DNA from: Paraburkholderia sabiae
GTDB lineage: Bacteria > Pseudomonadota > Gammaproteobacteria > Burkholderiales > Burkholderiaceae
Assembly: GCF_030412785.1 (NCBI RefSeq)
Contig: NZ_CP125295.1
Coordinates: forward strand, 1,488,001 to 1,552,000
DNA length: 64,000 bases
Direction of reading: 5' to 3'
The notes under the pieces are model-generated. The model was not told where the DNA came from, ran no database searches, and saw only the letters and a program-made list of their open reading frames with translations. Below are positions 1-8,568 of this stretch, one piece after another (position 1 is the stretch's first letter; every line of letters begins with the position of its first letter). Both the position numbers and the translations under genes were made by a program.

Positions 1-2
1 TG

Positions 3-2225
3 CGCCGGCGTGTGTCAGACCACTTTGACTCGCCTTATGGCAACCGCTTCTGCCAGGAACTGGCCACGCGCTACTACGCGAGTTTCGCGGGCTACCGGAT
101 GATGGCGAACGAACTGTATCTGACACTCGTCTATCGTCCCAACCGCACGAAGCTCGGGCGTGCCTTTAGCCGCGCGGCGCGCCGCACACGCGAGGACATC
201 AGGCACGACGAACAGGAAGCGCTGAAAGTGATGGACGAACTCGGCGCCCAGGTCGAGTCGGGGCTGAAGCCCTACGATCCGGTGGCGCTTGGGGTCTATC
301 ACAGGCCGAGTCCCTTCACGAAGCGGCCGCGCCGGTATTCGTCTGCGCTGGAACTGCTCGGCTATCTCGTCAACGCAGTCTGGGAGCCGGAGCCGGTTCC
401 TTCCGGGACGATCCGTGAGGCACTGCCGACCTCGCGCCTGTTCGTGGGCGTGGAGAAGGTCGAGATCCGCATGCCATCCGCGACCCGTTACGCCGCGCTG
501 CTCGACCTGAAGGACTATCCCGAGGAAACCGAGCCGGGCATGCTCAATGGCCTGCTGTATGGCGACTTCGAGTATATCGAGACACAGAGCTTCACGATCC
601 TCGACAAACCCGGTGCGAAGGAAGCGCTTGAGCGCCAGCGTAACCAGCTGATCGCCGGCGAGGACGTGGCCGTCTCCCAGGTCGAGGCGATGGATCGTGC
701 GCTCAACGACCTGATCAACGGTGATTTCGTACTGGGCGAATATCACTATTCGCTCGCGGTGCTGGCCGATACGCCCGCAGCAGTCTCGAAGCACGTTGCG
801 AGGGCCCGCACGCAGCTTGCCGATGCCGGTTTCCAGACCGCCCTTATCGATCTCGTGGCGGACGCTGCATGGTTCGCGCAGTTGCCGGGCAACTGGCGCT
901 ACCGCCCACGCGAAGCGAAGCTGACGTCCCGCAATTTCTGTGGTCTTGCGAGTCTGCACAACTTCGCAACCGGCAAACGCGATGGCAATCCGTGGGGTGA
1001 GGCGATCACGATTGTCAAGACGCCGAGCGGCCAGCCGCTATACCTGAATTTCCATGTCACGCCGGAGAAGCAGGATTCGGCCGACGAGAAGGCGCTTGCC
1101 AATACACAGATCATCGGTCAGGCCGGTGCGGGCAAGACGGTCCTCGAACTGTTTCTGCTGGCGATGGCGACGAAGTTCGGGCTGACCGCGGTGCTGTACG
1201 ACAAGGATCGCGGCACCGAGATCGCGATCCGTGCGATGGGCGGCATCTATACGGTGTTCCGCCGAGGCGAGCCGACGGGGCTCAATCCGTTCCAGATGAC
1301 GCCGGACGAGTCCGTGCTCGACTTCTGGGAGCGGCTGGTGCGCAAGCTCGTCGATACGGGTTTGCCGTTGTCCGCCAAAGACGAATTCGACATCTCACGT
1401 GCGGTGCGTCAAGTCGCCCGCATGGAAAAGCCGCTGCGGCGCCTGTCGATAGTTCGGCAACTGCTGCCGAATGTAGGCGAGAACAGTCTGCACGCCCGTA
1501 TCGCGAAATGGTGTGCAGGCGGCCGACTGGGCTGGGTCCTCGACAACCCGACGGACACCGTGGACCTCGCACGCGCGAAACTCTTCGGCTTCGACGATAC
1601 CGAACTGCTCGATGACGCGGAAGTTTCGACGCCCGTCACGATGTACCTGCTGCACCTGACGGAAAGCCTGATCGATGGCCGGCGCTTCATCTATGTAATG
1701 ACGGAATTCTGGAAGCGGCTGGGGGACCCCGTCTTCACGGACTTTGCGAAGAACAAGCAGAAGACGATCCGCAAGCAGAACGGGCTGGGCATTTTCGATA
1801 CCCAGTCTCCGGCGGATGTACTGCGCAGTGACATTGCCCGGGCGCTGATCGAGCAGAGCGCGACATTCTTCTTCCTGCCGAATCCGCGGGCCGACTACGA
1901 CGACTACGTGCATGGCTTCAAGCTGACGGACGCCGAATTCAACGTCGTGCGCAATCTCGGCGAGAACAGCCGCATGTTTCTGGTCAAGCAGGGGCATCGG
2001 TCGGCGATCGGAAAGCTCGATCTCGCGGGGCTCGGCGACGTGCTTGATGTCCTCTCGGGCACAACCGACAACGTCGAACTCCTCGACACGACCCGCGCCG
2101 AGGTGGGGGACGACCCCGACGTTTGGTTGCCGCGTTTCCACGCGCAACTGGCGAAGCGTCGGGCGACCGTGGCAACCCTGGCAACCCGGGCGACCCAGGC
2201 ACCCCGTGCAGGAGGTGCGCAATGA
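3..2225 (+). CDS. virB4: VirB4 family T4SS ATPase (5' end cut by window edge)
   Basis: VirB4 is the conserved AAA+ ATPase at the inner-membrane base of type IV secretion systems; it powers pilus biogenesis and DNA transfer. The frame is open from the first bases of the window, and the N-terminal part of a normal VirB4 of about 800 residues is missing, so the true start lies upstream and the GTG at position 12 is probably internal. About 370 codons in there is a Walker A motif (GQAGAGKT) and near codon 560 a hydrophobic strand ending in an acidic residue (FIYVMTEFWKR), the usual Walker B region of VirB4. The stop overlaps the start of the next gene (ATGA), which indicates translational coupling within a virB operon. 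The family call is secure; only the N-terminus cannot be seen. Confidence 0.93.
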   Translation, partial: RRRVSDHFDSPYGNRFCQELATRYYASFAGYRMMANELYLTLVYRPNRTKLGRAFSRAARRTREDIRHDEQEALKVMDELGAQVESGLKPYDPVALGVYHRPSPFTKRPRRYSSALELLGYLVNAVWEPEPVPSGTIREALPTSRLFVGVEKVEIRMPSATRYAALLDLKDYPEETEPGMLNGLLYGDFEYIETQSFTILDKPGAKEALERQRNQLIAGEDVAVSQVEAMDRALNDLINGDFVLGEYHYSLAVLADTPAAVSKHVARARTQLADAGFQTALIDLVADAAWFAQLPGNWRYRPREAKLTSRNFCGLASLHNFATGKRDGNPWGEAITIVKTPSGQPLYLNFHVTPEKQDSADEKALANTQIIGQAGAGKTVLELFLLAMATKFGLTAVLYDKDRGTEIAIRAMGGIYTVFRRGEPTGLNPFQMTPDESVLDFWERLVRKLVDTGLPLSAKDEFDISRAVRQVARMEKPLRRLSIVRQLLPNVGENSLHARIAKWCAGGRLGWVLDNPTDTVDLARAKLFGFDDTELLDDAEVSTPVTMYLLHLTESLIDGRRFIYVMTEFWKRLGDPVFTDFAKNKQKTIRKQNGLGIFDTQSPADVLRSDIARALIEQSATFFFLPNPRADYDDYVHGFKLTDAEFNVVRNLGENSRMFLVKQGHRSAIGKLDLAGLGDVLDVLSGTTDNVELLDTTRAEVGDDPDVWLPRFHAQLAKRRATVATLATRATQAPRAGGAQ

Positions 2226-3382
2226 GCGGCCTCTTCACCGCGATCGGCGGCACGCTCGAGAACGGCATGTCAACCTATGTCACGAACGTCTCGTCGGCAC
2301 TGTCGGCCGCGCTTGTTCCCGTCGTGACGACGGCTGTGACGATCTGGGTCATCGCCTATGGTCTTGCAATCGTGCGCGGTGAGGCACACGAAGCCGTGCC
2401 CGCGTTCGCGTGGCGGGGATTGAAGGTGGCCGCCATCCTCGCCTTTGCGCTCGGCAGCGGGATCTACCAGCAGCAGGTCGTGATGGCCGTCAGCGGTGCC
2501 ACCTCGGGTCTGGCCCAGACGATCCAGAACGCCGCCAACACCACGGGCGGCGGCAATCCGGGTTGTGGATCGGTGAGCGGCAGCAGCGTGACATCAACGG
2601 GCGCAACCGGCATCTACCAGACGCTCGACTGCTATGACCAGCAGATCGATCTGGTTCTCGATGCCTATTCCGAGAAGGCGACCCATGAAGGACTCAGCCC
2701 AAGCGGCCTCGCTGCTGCCATCGGTGACATCGTGTGCGGATTCATCGCGGCGGTCGGCGGCTCGATCTTCCTGATCGTGCTGGCGTTCGAGGTCGTGATG
2801 GGTCGCATGCTGCTCGACCTGGTGCTCGGGATCGGTCCAATTTTCATCGCCTGTGCAGCCATTGCGCCGACGGCCCGTTTCTTCGAAGCGTGGACGGCGA
2901 AAGTCGCGAACTACGCGTTGCTGCAGGTACTGGTGGCCGCTTTCCTGGGGATGGCACTGACGGCCTTCTCGACCGAGCTCGCGCCTTTCCAGGTGACGAC
3001 GTCAGCGCCAGGTACCAACGCGGCGGCGCTTGTGGCGGCCAGTCAGGCTGCGCTCGAAGCTGCGTCGGCGTGGGGTGCGGCGCTCGGCATGTTTGCGACG
3101 GCGATTTTTCTGGCGATGGTTGGCTGGCAATTGCCATCTGTGGCGTCCGGCCTGTCAGGGGGCGCGACCGTGTCTGGCTTTGGTGCGTTCATAGCTGGCG
3201 TGGCATCACGGCGCCTCGCCACCGTGATCGGTCAGATGCTCACCCGCAGCGGCAATGGTCCGCGTCCTGGCGGCACGATCCGTGACCGGACAGGCTCTGG
3301 AGGCGGATCGGGAAATTCATCGGGCGGTGTTGCGCCGGCTTACCAGCGCGCCGCGCACGCCAACCTTGGACAGGGCAGTTGA
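2222..3382 (+). CDS. virB6: VirB6 family polytopic inner-membrane T4SS protein
   Basis: VirB6 (TrbL/VirB6 superfamily) forms part of the inner-membrane channel of the conjugation machine. The 386-residue protein opens with the typical family start (GLFTAIGGTLENGMSTYV) and has several long hydrophobic stretches, at roughly residues 28-50, 65-85, 170-225 and 285-330, followed by a Gly/Ser-rich, probably cytoplasmic tail. I chose the ATG that overlaps the virB4 stop because GGAGG sits 7 nt before it and because the extra 33 residues of the longer open frame are Gly/Pro/Arg-rich shadow of virB4. Having virB6 directly after virB4 and before virB5 differs from the Agrobacterium order but occurs in many plasmid and ICE systems. 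Confidence 0.9.
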   Translation: MSGLFTAIGGTLENGMSTYVTNVSSALSAALVPVVTTAVTIWVIAYGLAIVRGEAHEAVPAFAWRGLKVAAILAFALGSGIYQQQVVMAVSGATSGLAQTIQNAANTTGGGNPGCGSVSGSSVTSTGATGIYQTLDCYDQQIDLVLDAYSEKATHEGLSPSGLAAAIGDIVCGFIAAVGGSIFLIVLAFEVVMGRMLLDLVLGIGPIFIACAAIAPTARFFEAWTAKVANYALLQVLVAAFLGMALTAFSTELAPFQVTTSAPGTNAAALVAASQAALEAASAWGAALGMFATAIFLAMVGWQLPSVASGLSGGATVSGFGAFIAGVASRRLATVIGQMLTRSGNGPRPGGTIRDRTGSGGGSGNSSGGVAPAYQRAAHANLGQGS

Positions 3383-3396
3383 GAGAGGTGGACATC

Positions 3397-4092
3397 ATGA
3401 AAGCACGATTCAAGGTAGCCACTGCCGCGCTCGTCTCGGTGGCATTTTCTCCGGCGGGCTACGCCCAGGGCATTCCGGTATTCGACGCGCAGAACGTGGC
3501 CCAGGCCATTGCGACGGTCGCGCAGCTTGAGCAGGAGGTACAGCAGGAGATCCAGATCTACCAGTCGACGGTTGGCACACGGGGCTTCGGTGCGTTGCTG
3601 ACCAATCCGGTGGTGGCAAATTCGCTGCCGTCGAACTGGCAGGGTGTCTATACGGCGGTCCAGAACGGCGGCTACGCGGGTCTGTCTGGCAGCGCTCAGG
3701 CGCTGCGTTCGGCCAGCGAGATCTATAACTGCGAAGATCAGGCCGGCATCGACCAGCAGGTTTGCCAGCGGGCGCTGAACAAGCCGTTCCAGGACAAGGC
3801 GTTCGGCCAGCAGGCCTACCAGACCGAACTGCAGGAACTGAACCAGATCCAGAGCCTGATGCAGCAGATCGATGCCACGCAGGATCCGAAAGGTATTGCG
3901 GAACTGCAGGCGCGCATCCAGACCGAGACCACGGCGGTCGGCGACGAGATGACCAAGCTGCAGCTCTTCCGGATGCTTGCGGATACCGAAGACCGGCTCG
4001 TCGCCGAGCAGCAAAGCGAACTGGTGCTGAGCCGTGCGGGTAATACCGTCCGGCTGCAGGACCAGATGGTGCCGGCATCGTTCGGTAACTGA
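3397..4092 (+). CDS. virB5: VirB5-like T4SS minor pilin
   Basis: VirB5 proteins are secreted to the periplasm and cap the conjugative pilus. This 231-residue protein starts with a clear Sec signal peptide (positively charged MKARFK, a hydrophobic core, then a cleavage-like AYAQ near residue 24). The rest is a Gln- and Glu-rich alpha-helical protein with long amphipathic segments, such as the one around residues 35-55, as expected for VirB5/TrbJ. The ATG used follows the purine-rich GAGAGAGGTG; an in-frame TTG 18 nt upstream is less likely. It lies 14 nt after virB6 and 10 nt before the small lipoprotein gene. Sequence in this family drifts quickly, so the call rests on size, signal peptide, composition and position. 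Confidence 0.8.
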   Translation: MKARFKVATAALVSVAFSPAGYAQGIPVFDAQNVAQAIATVAQLEQEVQQEIQIYQSTVGTRGFGALLTNPVVANSLPSNWQGVYTAVQNGGYAGLSGSAQALRSASEIYNCEDQAGIDQQVCQRALNKPFQDKAFGQQAYQTELQELNQIQSLMQQIDATQDPKGIAELQARIQTETTAVGDEMTKLQLFRMLADTEDRLVAEQQSELVLSRAGNTVRLQDQMVPASFGN

Positions 4093-4102
4093 GGGGGCGA
4101 TC

Positions 4103-4279
4103 ATGAAAGGCTTTGTGGTTGCATCGCTTCTCATGAATTTCGTTATCCTTATCAGTGGATGCTCTTCGGATGGACCAGAACCTGTCTTGCCGGATGGTTT
4201 GCATCGCGTGCCGGTCAACCGCGAGCTTCCCGTTCCGCCGGTGCCGTCCGCCGCGTCGGCAGTGGGAGCCGGATCATGA
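4103..4279 (+). CDS. Small VirB7-like outer-membrane lipoprotein
   Basis: This 58-residue protein has a lipoprotein signal peptide: MKGFVVASLL, a hydrophobic core, and a lipobox ending in ISGC, with the lipidated cysteine near residue 20 followed by Ser-Ser-Asp. The mature part is short and Pro/Val-rich. In VirB/D4 systems the lipoprotein VirB7 partners VirB9 in the outer-membrane core complex, and this gene sits directly before virB8, where virB7 or its equivalent is found. The start is the ATG 10 nt after the virB5 stop; the longer frame upstream only shadows virB5. The stop overlaps the virB8 start by 4 nt. VirB7 proteins have little sequence conservation, so the assignment rests on lipobox, size and context. 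Confidence 0.7.
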   Translation: MKGFVVASLLMNFVILISGCSSDGPEPVLPDGLHRVPVNRELPVPPVPSAASAVGAGS

Positions 4280-4980
4280 GCACGGACGACGACTATGGAC
4301 GCGTGCTCGACATTGAGGCTTCACTGACACACCTGCGGGAGCAATCCGAGCGACGCGCGTGGCACGTGGCATACGGGGCGGTTGGTGTGGCCGTGCTCAG
4401 TGTGATGGCGCTTGCCGTCATGGTGCCTTTCTACCGGGTGGTGCCGTTGCCGATCGAGGTCGATCGCCTGACGGGCGAATCGCAGGTGATCGATGTGCTC
4501 GATGCGCGTCACGTGCATACGAGGGAGATCCAGGACAAGCACTGGGTTGAAGCATACGTGCGCGAGCGAGAACGCTATGACTGGGGGCTGCTGCAGATGG
4601 ACTACGACAGTGTGCTCGCCATGAGCGATGACGTCGTCGCGCGCGACTACCGGGGCATTTACAGCGGCCCCGATGCGCTGGATCGGCAGCTCGGCCCGAA
4701 CACGGAGCGGCGCGTGCGGATTCTCTCGACGACGCTGCCTCCCGATGAACCCGGGCACGCGGTAGTGCATATCGAGCGCACGACGTTCAAAAACGGTCAG
4801 GCGAACGCCGAGCCGACGCAGCGATTCGTGATCACGCTGGCTTATGCCTACCGGCCGCCGGTTTTCACACGCGAAAGCGTGGCCGTTACAAATCCGTTCG
4901 GCTTCAAGGTGACGGCTTACAGCCGCGATCCTGAATATACGCCGCCGGCATCATCGTCGAGCGCCGGAGGTGCGCCATGA
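4276..4980 (+). CDS. virB8: VirB8 family T4SS inner-membrane assembly protein
   Basis: VirB8 is a bitopic inner-membrane protein whose periplasmic domain organises the assembly of the secretion channel. The 234-residue product has a short cytoplasmic N-terminus, one transmembrane helix at about residues 35-58, then a periplasmic domain with the family features: VPLPIEVDR just after the membrane, a YVRERERYDW helix, and a C-terminal YRPP...NPFGFKVTAYSRD segment that matches the end of VirB8/TrbF domains. The start is the ATG overlapping the lipoprotein stop. The gene overlaps virB9 by 4 nt (ATGA), so the two are probably translationally coupled. Confidence 0.93.
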   Translation: MSTDDDYGRVLDIEASLTHLREQSERRAWHVAYGAVGVAVLSVMALAVMVPFYRVVPLPIEVDRLTGESQVIDVLDARHVHTREIQDKHWVEAYVRERERYDWGLLQMDYDSVLAMSDDVVARDYRGIYSGPDALDRQLGPNTERRVRILSTTLPPDEPGHAVVHIERTTFKNGQANAEPTQRFVITLAYAYRPPVFTRESVAVTNPFGFKVTAYSRDPEYTPPASSSSAGGAP

Positions 4981-5807
4981 GAACGCTTTGTGTTCCGGTG
5001 CTCTGCCTTGTGAGCCTGCTGGTGCTGAGTCCGGTCGCACGCGCCTGGACGGTGCCAGGCTGGTCCGATGACCCACGGGTGCGGCAGATCGTTTATGCGT
5101 CTGACGCCGTCGTGCGCATCGATGCGCAGCGAGGTTTCGCCACCCATATCGCCCTCGACCCGCACGAGCAGATCCAGGTAGTCGCACCCGGCGATCGCGA
5201 TGGCTGGCAGGTGGTGGCGAACAGAGGCGACCACGACGTGTATCTCAAACCGCAACTGGCCGCGCACGACTCGAATCTGGAGATCCGTACGGATAAACGC
5301 AGCTACAGCTTCGACCTGGTGGTGTTGCCCCTGAAGGCGAAGTTCGGCAACGACGAAGAGATGTACCGGGTGACGTTCATCTACCCGGATGAGCTCGACA
5401 CCCAGGCGCACGCTAAGGCCGATGCGGCGCTGGTGGCGCACCGTCTTGCCCAGCCGTCCGTGGTGCGCAACACCCGGTATTCGATGCAGGTCATGCCGCA
5501 TTCGGACGATATCGCGCCGGTCGCGGCGTGGGATGACGGGCGGTTCACCTGGATCCGCATTCCGGCCAACCGGCGCCTTCCGGCGATCTTCCGGGTGGCG
5601 GATGACGGCATGGAAAGCGTGGTCGATAAACATATGGAGAACGACACGATCGTCGTACATGAAGTGGCGAAGCGCTTCGTATTGCGGCTCGGCGATGAAG
5701 TTGTCGGCATCTGGAATGACGCATACGACATGGACGGCGTGCCGCCCAGTGACGGCACGACGGTCGATGGTGTGAGGCGTGTTTTGCGGAGTCAGGATCA
5801 TGAGTGA
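4977..5807 (+). CDS. virB9: VirB9 family T4SS core-complex protein
   Basis: VirB9 forms the periplasmic and outer-membrane ring of the T4SS core complex with VirB7 and VirB10. The 276-residue protein begins with a signal peptide ending around ARA-WTVPG (residue 24). An N-terminal beta-rich domain follows, containing the D(P/D)RVRQIVY motif and a YLKPQ...SNLEIRTDKRSYSF segment that is typical of VirB9/TrbG/CagX. The C-terminal domain contains the RFTWIRIPANRRLPAIF strand pattern. The start overlaps the virB8 stop (ATGA) and the stop overlaps virB10 by 8 nt. Confidence 0.93.
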   Translation: MRTLCVPVLCLVSLLVLSPVARAWTVPGWSDDPRVRQIVYASDAVVRIDAQRGFATHIALDPHEQIQVVAPGDRDGWQVVANRGDHDVYLKPQLAAHDSNLEIRTDKRSYSFDLVVLPLKAKFGNDEEMYRVTFIYPDELDTQAHAKADAALVAHRLAQPSVVRNTRYSMQVMPHSDDIAPVAAWDDGRFTWIRIPANRRLPAIFRVADDGMESVVDKHMENDTIVVHEVAKRFVLRLGDEVVGIWNDAYDMDGVPPSDGTTVDGVRRVLRSQDHE

Positions 5808-7044
5808 CGACATCCGCAACACGATCGAACCGGATGATCCGTCCGACCGTCGTCCGGATGGCGCTAGCCCGAATGGCATCAACGGGTCCGCGGAGCCGCT
5901 TGATCGCGGCATGCCTGCACTCGGGCAGTACCGGGGCACGCGCCCGCGCGCCTGGTGGCTGACACCGCTGGTGGTTGTTCTCGTGGCCGGCGCTGGTGCG
6001 GTATGGACGATTCACACGTTCCTCGCACGTCACGACGCGGAGGCGAAAGCGCACCGGGACACGGTGCAGGATACCGCGACGCAGGGACGCGTTTTCAGGG
6101 ACGCGCCGGTGGCCGCGAGCGCGGCGTCCGCGCCAGTCGCGGCAATTGCGCCTGCCGCTGTCTCGGGCCCGGTTGTCGCCCGTCCGCCTGTCGCAGTCCA
6201 GCACCCGGCGTTGGCCCGGAGTTACTACGATGCGCCGTTACTTGCGGTCGGTAGCACGCCTGGCGCCAGTGGCCAGAGAGAAGGCCTGGCGGACGGGCTT
6301 GCTGCCGGGGGCGTACAAGGCAACGTCGTCGCCGCAGCTTCTTCGGTCGCGGCATCGGTATCCGGCCGACCGTTGGCGACACCGGGCCAGGGCGGGATCG
6401 GGGCATTTGACCAGGCGTTGACCCCGACCGCCACGCCGCGGGCGCATGCGGGTGTACTTGGCGATCGCAGCCTGGTTCTCGCGCAGGGTGCCAAGATCGA
6501 TTGCGCAGGAGACACCGCGTTCGATTCGACGGAAGCGGGGATGTCGACCTGCACGGTGACGAAGAACGTCTATTCCGATGACGGGCGGGTCGTGCTGATC
6601 GAGCGTGGATCGCAGATCAACAGCCAGTATCGTTCAAACCTGTCCCCCGGACAGAAGCGGACGTTCATCCTCGCGGCCCGCATCGAGACGCCCCACGGCG
6701 TGACCGTCGAGATCGATTCGCCGGCAGCGGACGCGCTCGGCCGCATGGGCATTGACGGCTATGTCGACAACCACTGGCGGCAGCGAATTGGCGCCGCGAT
6801 GCTGCTCGGCATCACCCAGGACGCGATCGGGTATCTGGCTACGCGAGGCGGTAACAGCAACGGGTCCGTCGTCTACGAGAACACGCAGCAGCAGGGCAAC
6901 GACATGGCGACGCGGGTGCTCGACAGCACGATCAATATTCTGCCGACGCTGACCCAGAACCAGGGCGCCGAATTCACGATCGTCGTCGCGCGCGACCTGG
7001 ATTTCGGAACGGTCTATGCACTGCAGCCGGAGGGCGCGCCATGA
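5800..7044 (+). CDS. virB10: VirB10 family T4SS core-complex protein
   Basis: VirB10 spans from the inner to the outer membrane and gates the channel. The 414-residue protein has an acidic/polar cytoplasmic N-terminus, one transmembrane helix at about residues 51-70, a long Ala/Pro/Val-rich periplasmic linker (about 100-210), and the conserved C-terminal beta-barrel domain from about residue 225: CAGDTAFDS, SDDGRVVLIERGSQ and GMxVxIDSPAADxLGRxGIDG-like segments are all recognisable. The start chosen is the ATG inside the virB9 3' end; a longer in-frame TTG start adds only seven residues. The stop overlaps the virB11 start. Confidence 0.94.
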   Translation: MSDDIRNTIEPDDPSDRRPDGASPNGINGSAEPLDRGMPALGQYRGTRPRAWWLTPLVVVLVAGAGAVWTIHTFLARHDAEAKAHRDTVQDTATQGRVFRDAPVAASAASAPVAAIAPAAVSGPVVARPPVAVQHPALARSYYDAPLLAVGSTPGASGQREGLADGLAAGGVQGNVVAAASSVAASVSGRPLATPGQGGIGAFDQALTPTATPRAHAGVLGDRSLVLAQGAKIDCAGDTAFDSTEAGMSTCTVTKNVYSDDGRVVLIERGSQINSQYRSNLSPGQKRTFILAARIETPHGVTVEIDSPAADALGRMGIDGYVDNHWRQRIGAAMLLGITQDAIGYLATRGGNSNGSVVYENTQQQGNDMATRVLDSTINILPTLTQNQGAEFTIVVARDLDFGTVYALQPEGAP

Positions 7045-8159
7045 TTGTCCGCCCCGACATGCAGGATCGATCTGTCGACACCGTGCTTGCGCGGCTTCCC
7101 GACGACGCGTCGGTTCGCGAGTTGATGCGGCCGTTCGCGCCGCTGCTTGACGATGGCGATGTGACTGAACTCGTCATCAACCGGCCGCAGCGCGTGCTGA
7201 CCGAGACACATCTTGGCTGGCACGGGCACGACTACGCTGATCTCGATTTTGAGCGCCTGATGTCCTTCGCTGTGGCGGTTGCGACGTTGACGAACCAGGA
7301 GGTATCAGCGCAGCATCCAGTGCTCTCCGCCTTGCTGCCCGGAGACGCGCGCATCCAGATCGTGGTGCCCCCGGTCGTGCCGCCGCGTACGGTTTCCGTG
7401 ACGATACGCCGGCCTTCTGCCCGCGAAAAGACTCTCGAGGCGTATCGCGAAGAAGGGCTGTTCGATGACACCGTGTGGCACCGCCCCGATGGACTCGACG
7501 CCGCGTTGCCGGCGCTGCGCCCGACAGACCGGAAACTCCTGCGGTGCCTCGAAGAGCGGGACTGGTGCGCCTTCTTCGAGCGGGCCGTGACCGGCCGCCT
7601 GAACATCGTGATCGTCGGCAATACCGGGTCGGGCAAGACGAGTTTCATGAAGACCCTCTGCCGCTCGATTCCGCCGACCGAGCGAATCGTGACGATCGAG
7701 GATGTCCGCGAACTCTTCATCCGGCATATCGAAAACTGTGTGCACCTGCTGTACAGCAAGGGTGGTCACGGACAGGCGCGTGTGACGCCGGCCGATCTGA
7801 TCGCAAGCACGATGCGCATGCGGCCCGACCGCGTGCTGCTTGCCGAACTGCGCGGCGCCGAAGCCTATGACTTCCTGAAACTGCTGACGACCGGCCACGC
7901 GGGCTCGATCACAAGCTATCACGCATCAAGCGCGACCGTTGCAATCGAGCGCTTTGCGCTGATGGCGAAAGAGCATCCCGAAGCTGCCGCCTACGACGAT
8001 GCCGCACTGAAATGCCTGCTCGCCCTGACGATCGACGTGGTCGCCCACATGGAGGCATATCCGCTTTACGACGGGGCGGGCGATCGGATCGGCAAGCGCT
8101 GGGGCATGACGGAAGTCTGGTTCGATCCGATGCGCAAAGCGCGCACGACGTTTCCGTGA
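7041..8159 (+). CDS. virB11: VirB11 family T4SS hexameric ATPase
   Basis: VirB11 is the hexameric traffic ATPase that acts with VirB4 and VirD4 at the cytoplasmic face of the T4SS. The 372-residue protein has the family N-terminal domain (VTELVINRPQRV, residues about 35-46) and a C-terminal RecA-like domain with Walker A GNTGSGKT (about 193-200), an Asp box RIVTIEDVRELF (about 214-225), Walker B-like RPDRVLLAELRGAEA (about 258-272) and the His-box region TTGHAGSITSYHA (about 284-296). All catalytic elements appear intact. The ATG overlaps the virB10 stop, and the anchor gene of the coupling protein follows after 7 nt. Confidence 0.95.
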   Translation: MIVRPDMQDRSVDTVLARLPDDASVRELMRPFAPLLDDGDVTELVINRPQRVLTETHLGWHGHDYADLDFERLMSFAVAVATLTNQEVSAQHPVLSALLPGDARIQIVVPPVVPPRTVSVTIRRPSAREKTLEAYREEGLFDDTVWHRPDGLDAALPALRPTDRKLLRCLEERDWCAFFERAVTGRLNIVIVGNTGSGKTSFMKTLCRSIPPTERIVTIEDVRELFIRHIENCVHLLYSKGGHGQARVTPADLIASTMRMRPDRVLLAELRGAEAYDFLKLLTTGHAGSITSYHASSATVAIERFALMAKEHPEAAAYDDAALKCLLALTIDVVAHMEAYPLYDGAGDRIGKRWGMTEVWFDPMRKARTTFP

Positions 8160-8166
8160 GGCCTGC

Positions 8167-8568
8167 ATGGATACGAACCTCCGAGCCTCAACTCCTTCCG
8201 ACACCGCTAATCCGGTAGCCCATCATGTGCGTGTCGCCCTGGTCACGGTCGCAGTTCTGGCGACAGTCACGGGGGCTCTGCTGGCCTCGCTGTGGGTTGC
8301 ATCGTTTTTCCTTTACGCGTGCCTGCGGCTGAACCCGTTCCATGCGGGAGTATGGGGCTGGCCCGATGCGCTGCTGGCCTGGCATGACGGCCTAATGCCG
8401 CACGGGGGCCGGCATCTCGCCGGCGCGGCGCTGCTGGGTGTTCTCGTCGCGGTAGGTTGCCCCGCGATGGGACTGTATTCGCTGTGGGATCGATCCGGGC
8501 GGCGGCGTCTCTACGGCAGTGCCCGGTTCGCCAGCGAAGCGGAAATCCGCGCGGCGGGGTTGCTATGA
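8167..8568 (+). CDS. Membrane anchor half of a split VirD4 coupling protein
   Basis: This 133-residue protein has two transmembrane stretches (about residues 23-55 and 84-104) separated by a short Pro/Gly-rich loop, and ends with RLYGSARFASEAEIRAAGLL. In ordinary VirD4/TraG proteins exactly this GSARWA-type segment follows the two N-terminal helices and leads directly into the nucleotide-binding domain. Here the frame stops, and the ATPase part restarts in a different frame with a 4-nt ATGA overlap. I therefore read it as the detached N-terminal anchor of the coupling protein, which recruits the relaxosome to the channel. Whether the split is natural, bypassed by a -1 ribosomal shift, or a recent frameshift cannot be settled from this sequence. 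Confidence 0.75.
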   Translation: MDTNLRASTPSDTANPVAHHVRVALVTVAVLATVTGALLASLWVASFFLYACLRLNPFHAGVWGWPDALLAWHDGLMPHGGRHLAGAALLGVLVAVGCPAMGLYSLWDRSGRRRLYGSARFASEAEIRAAGLL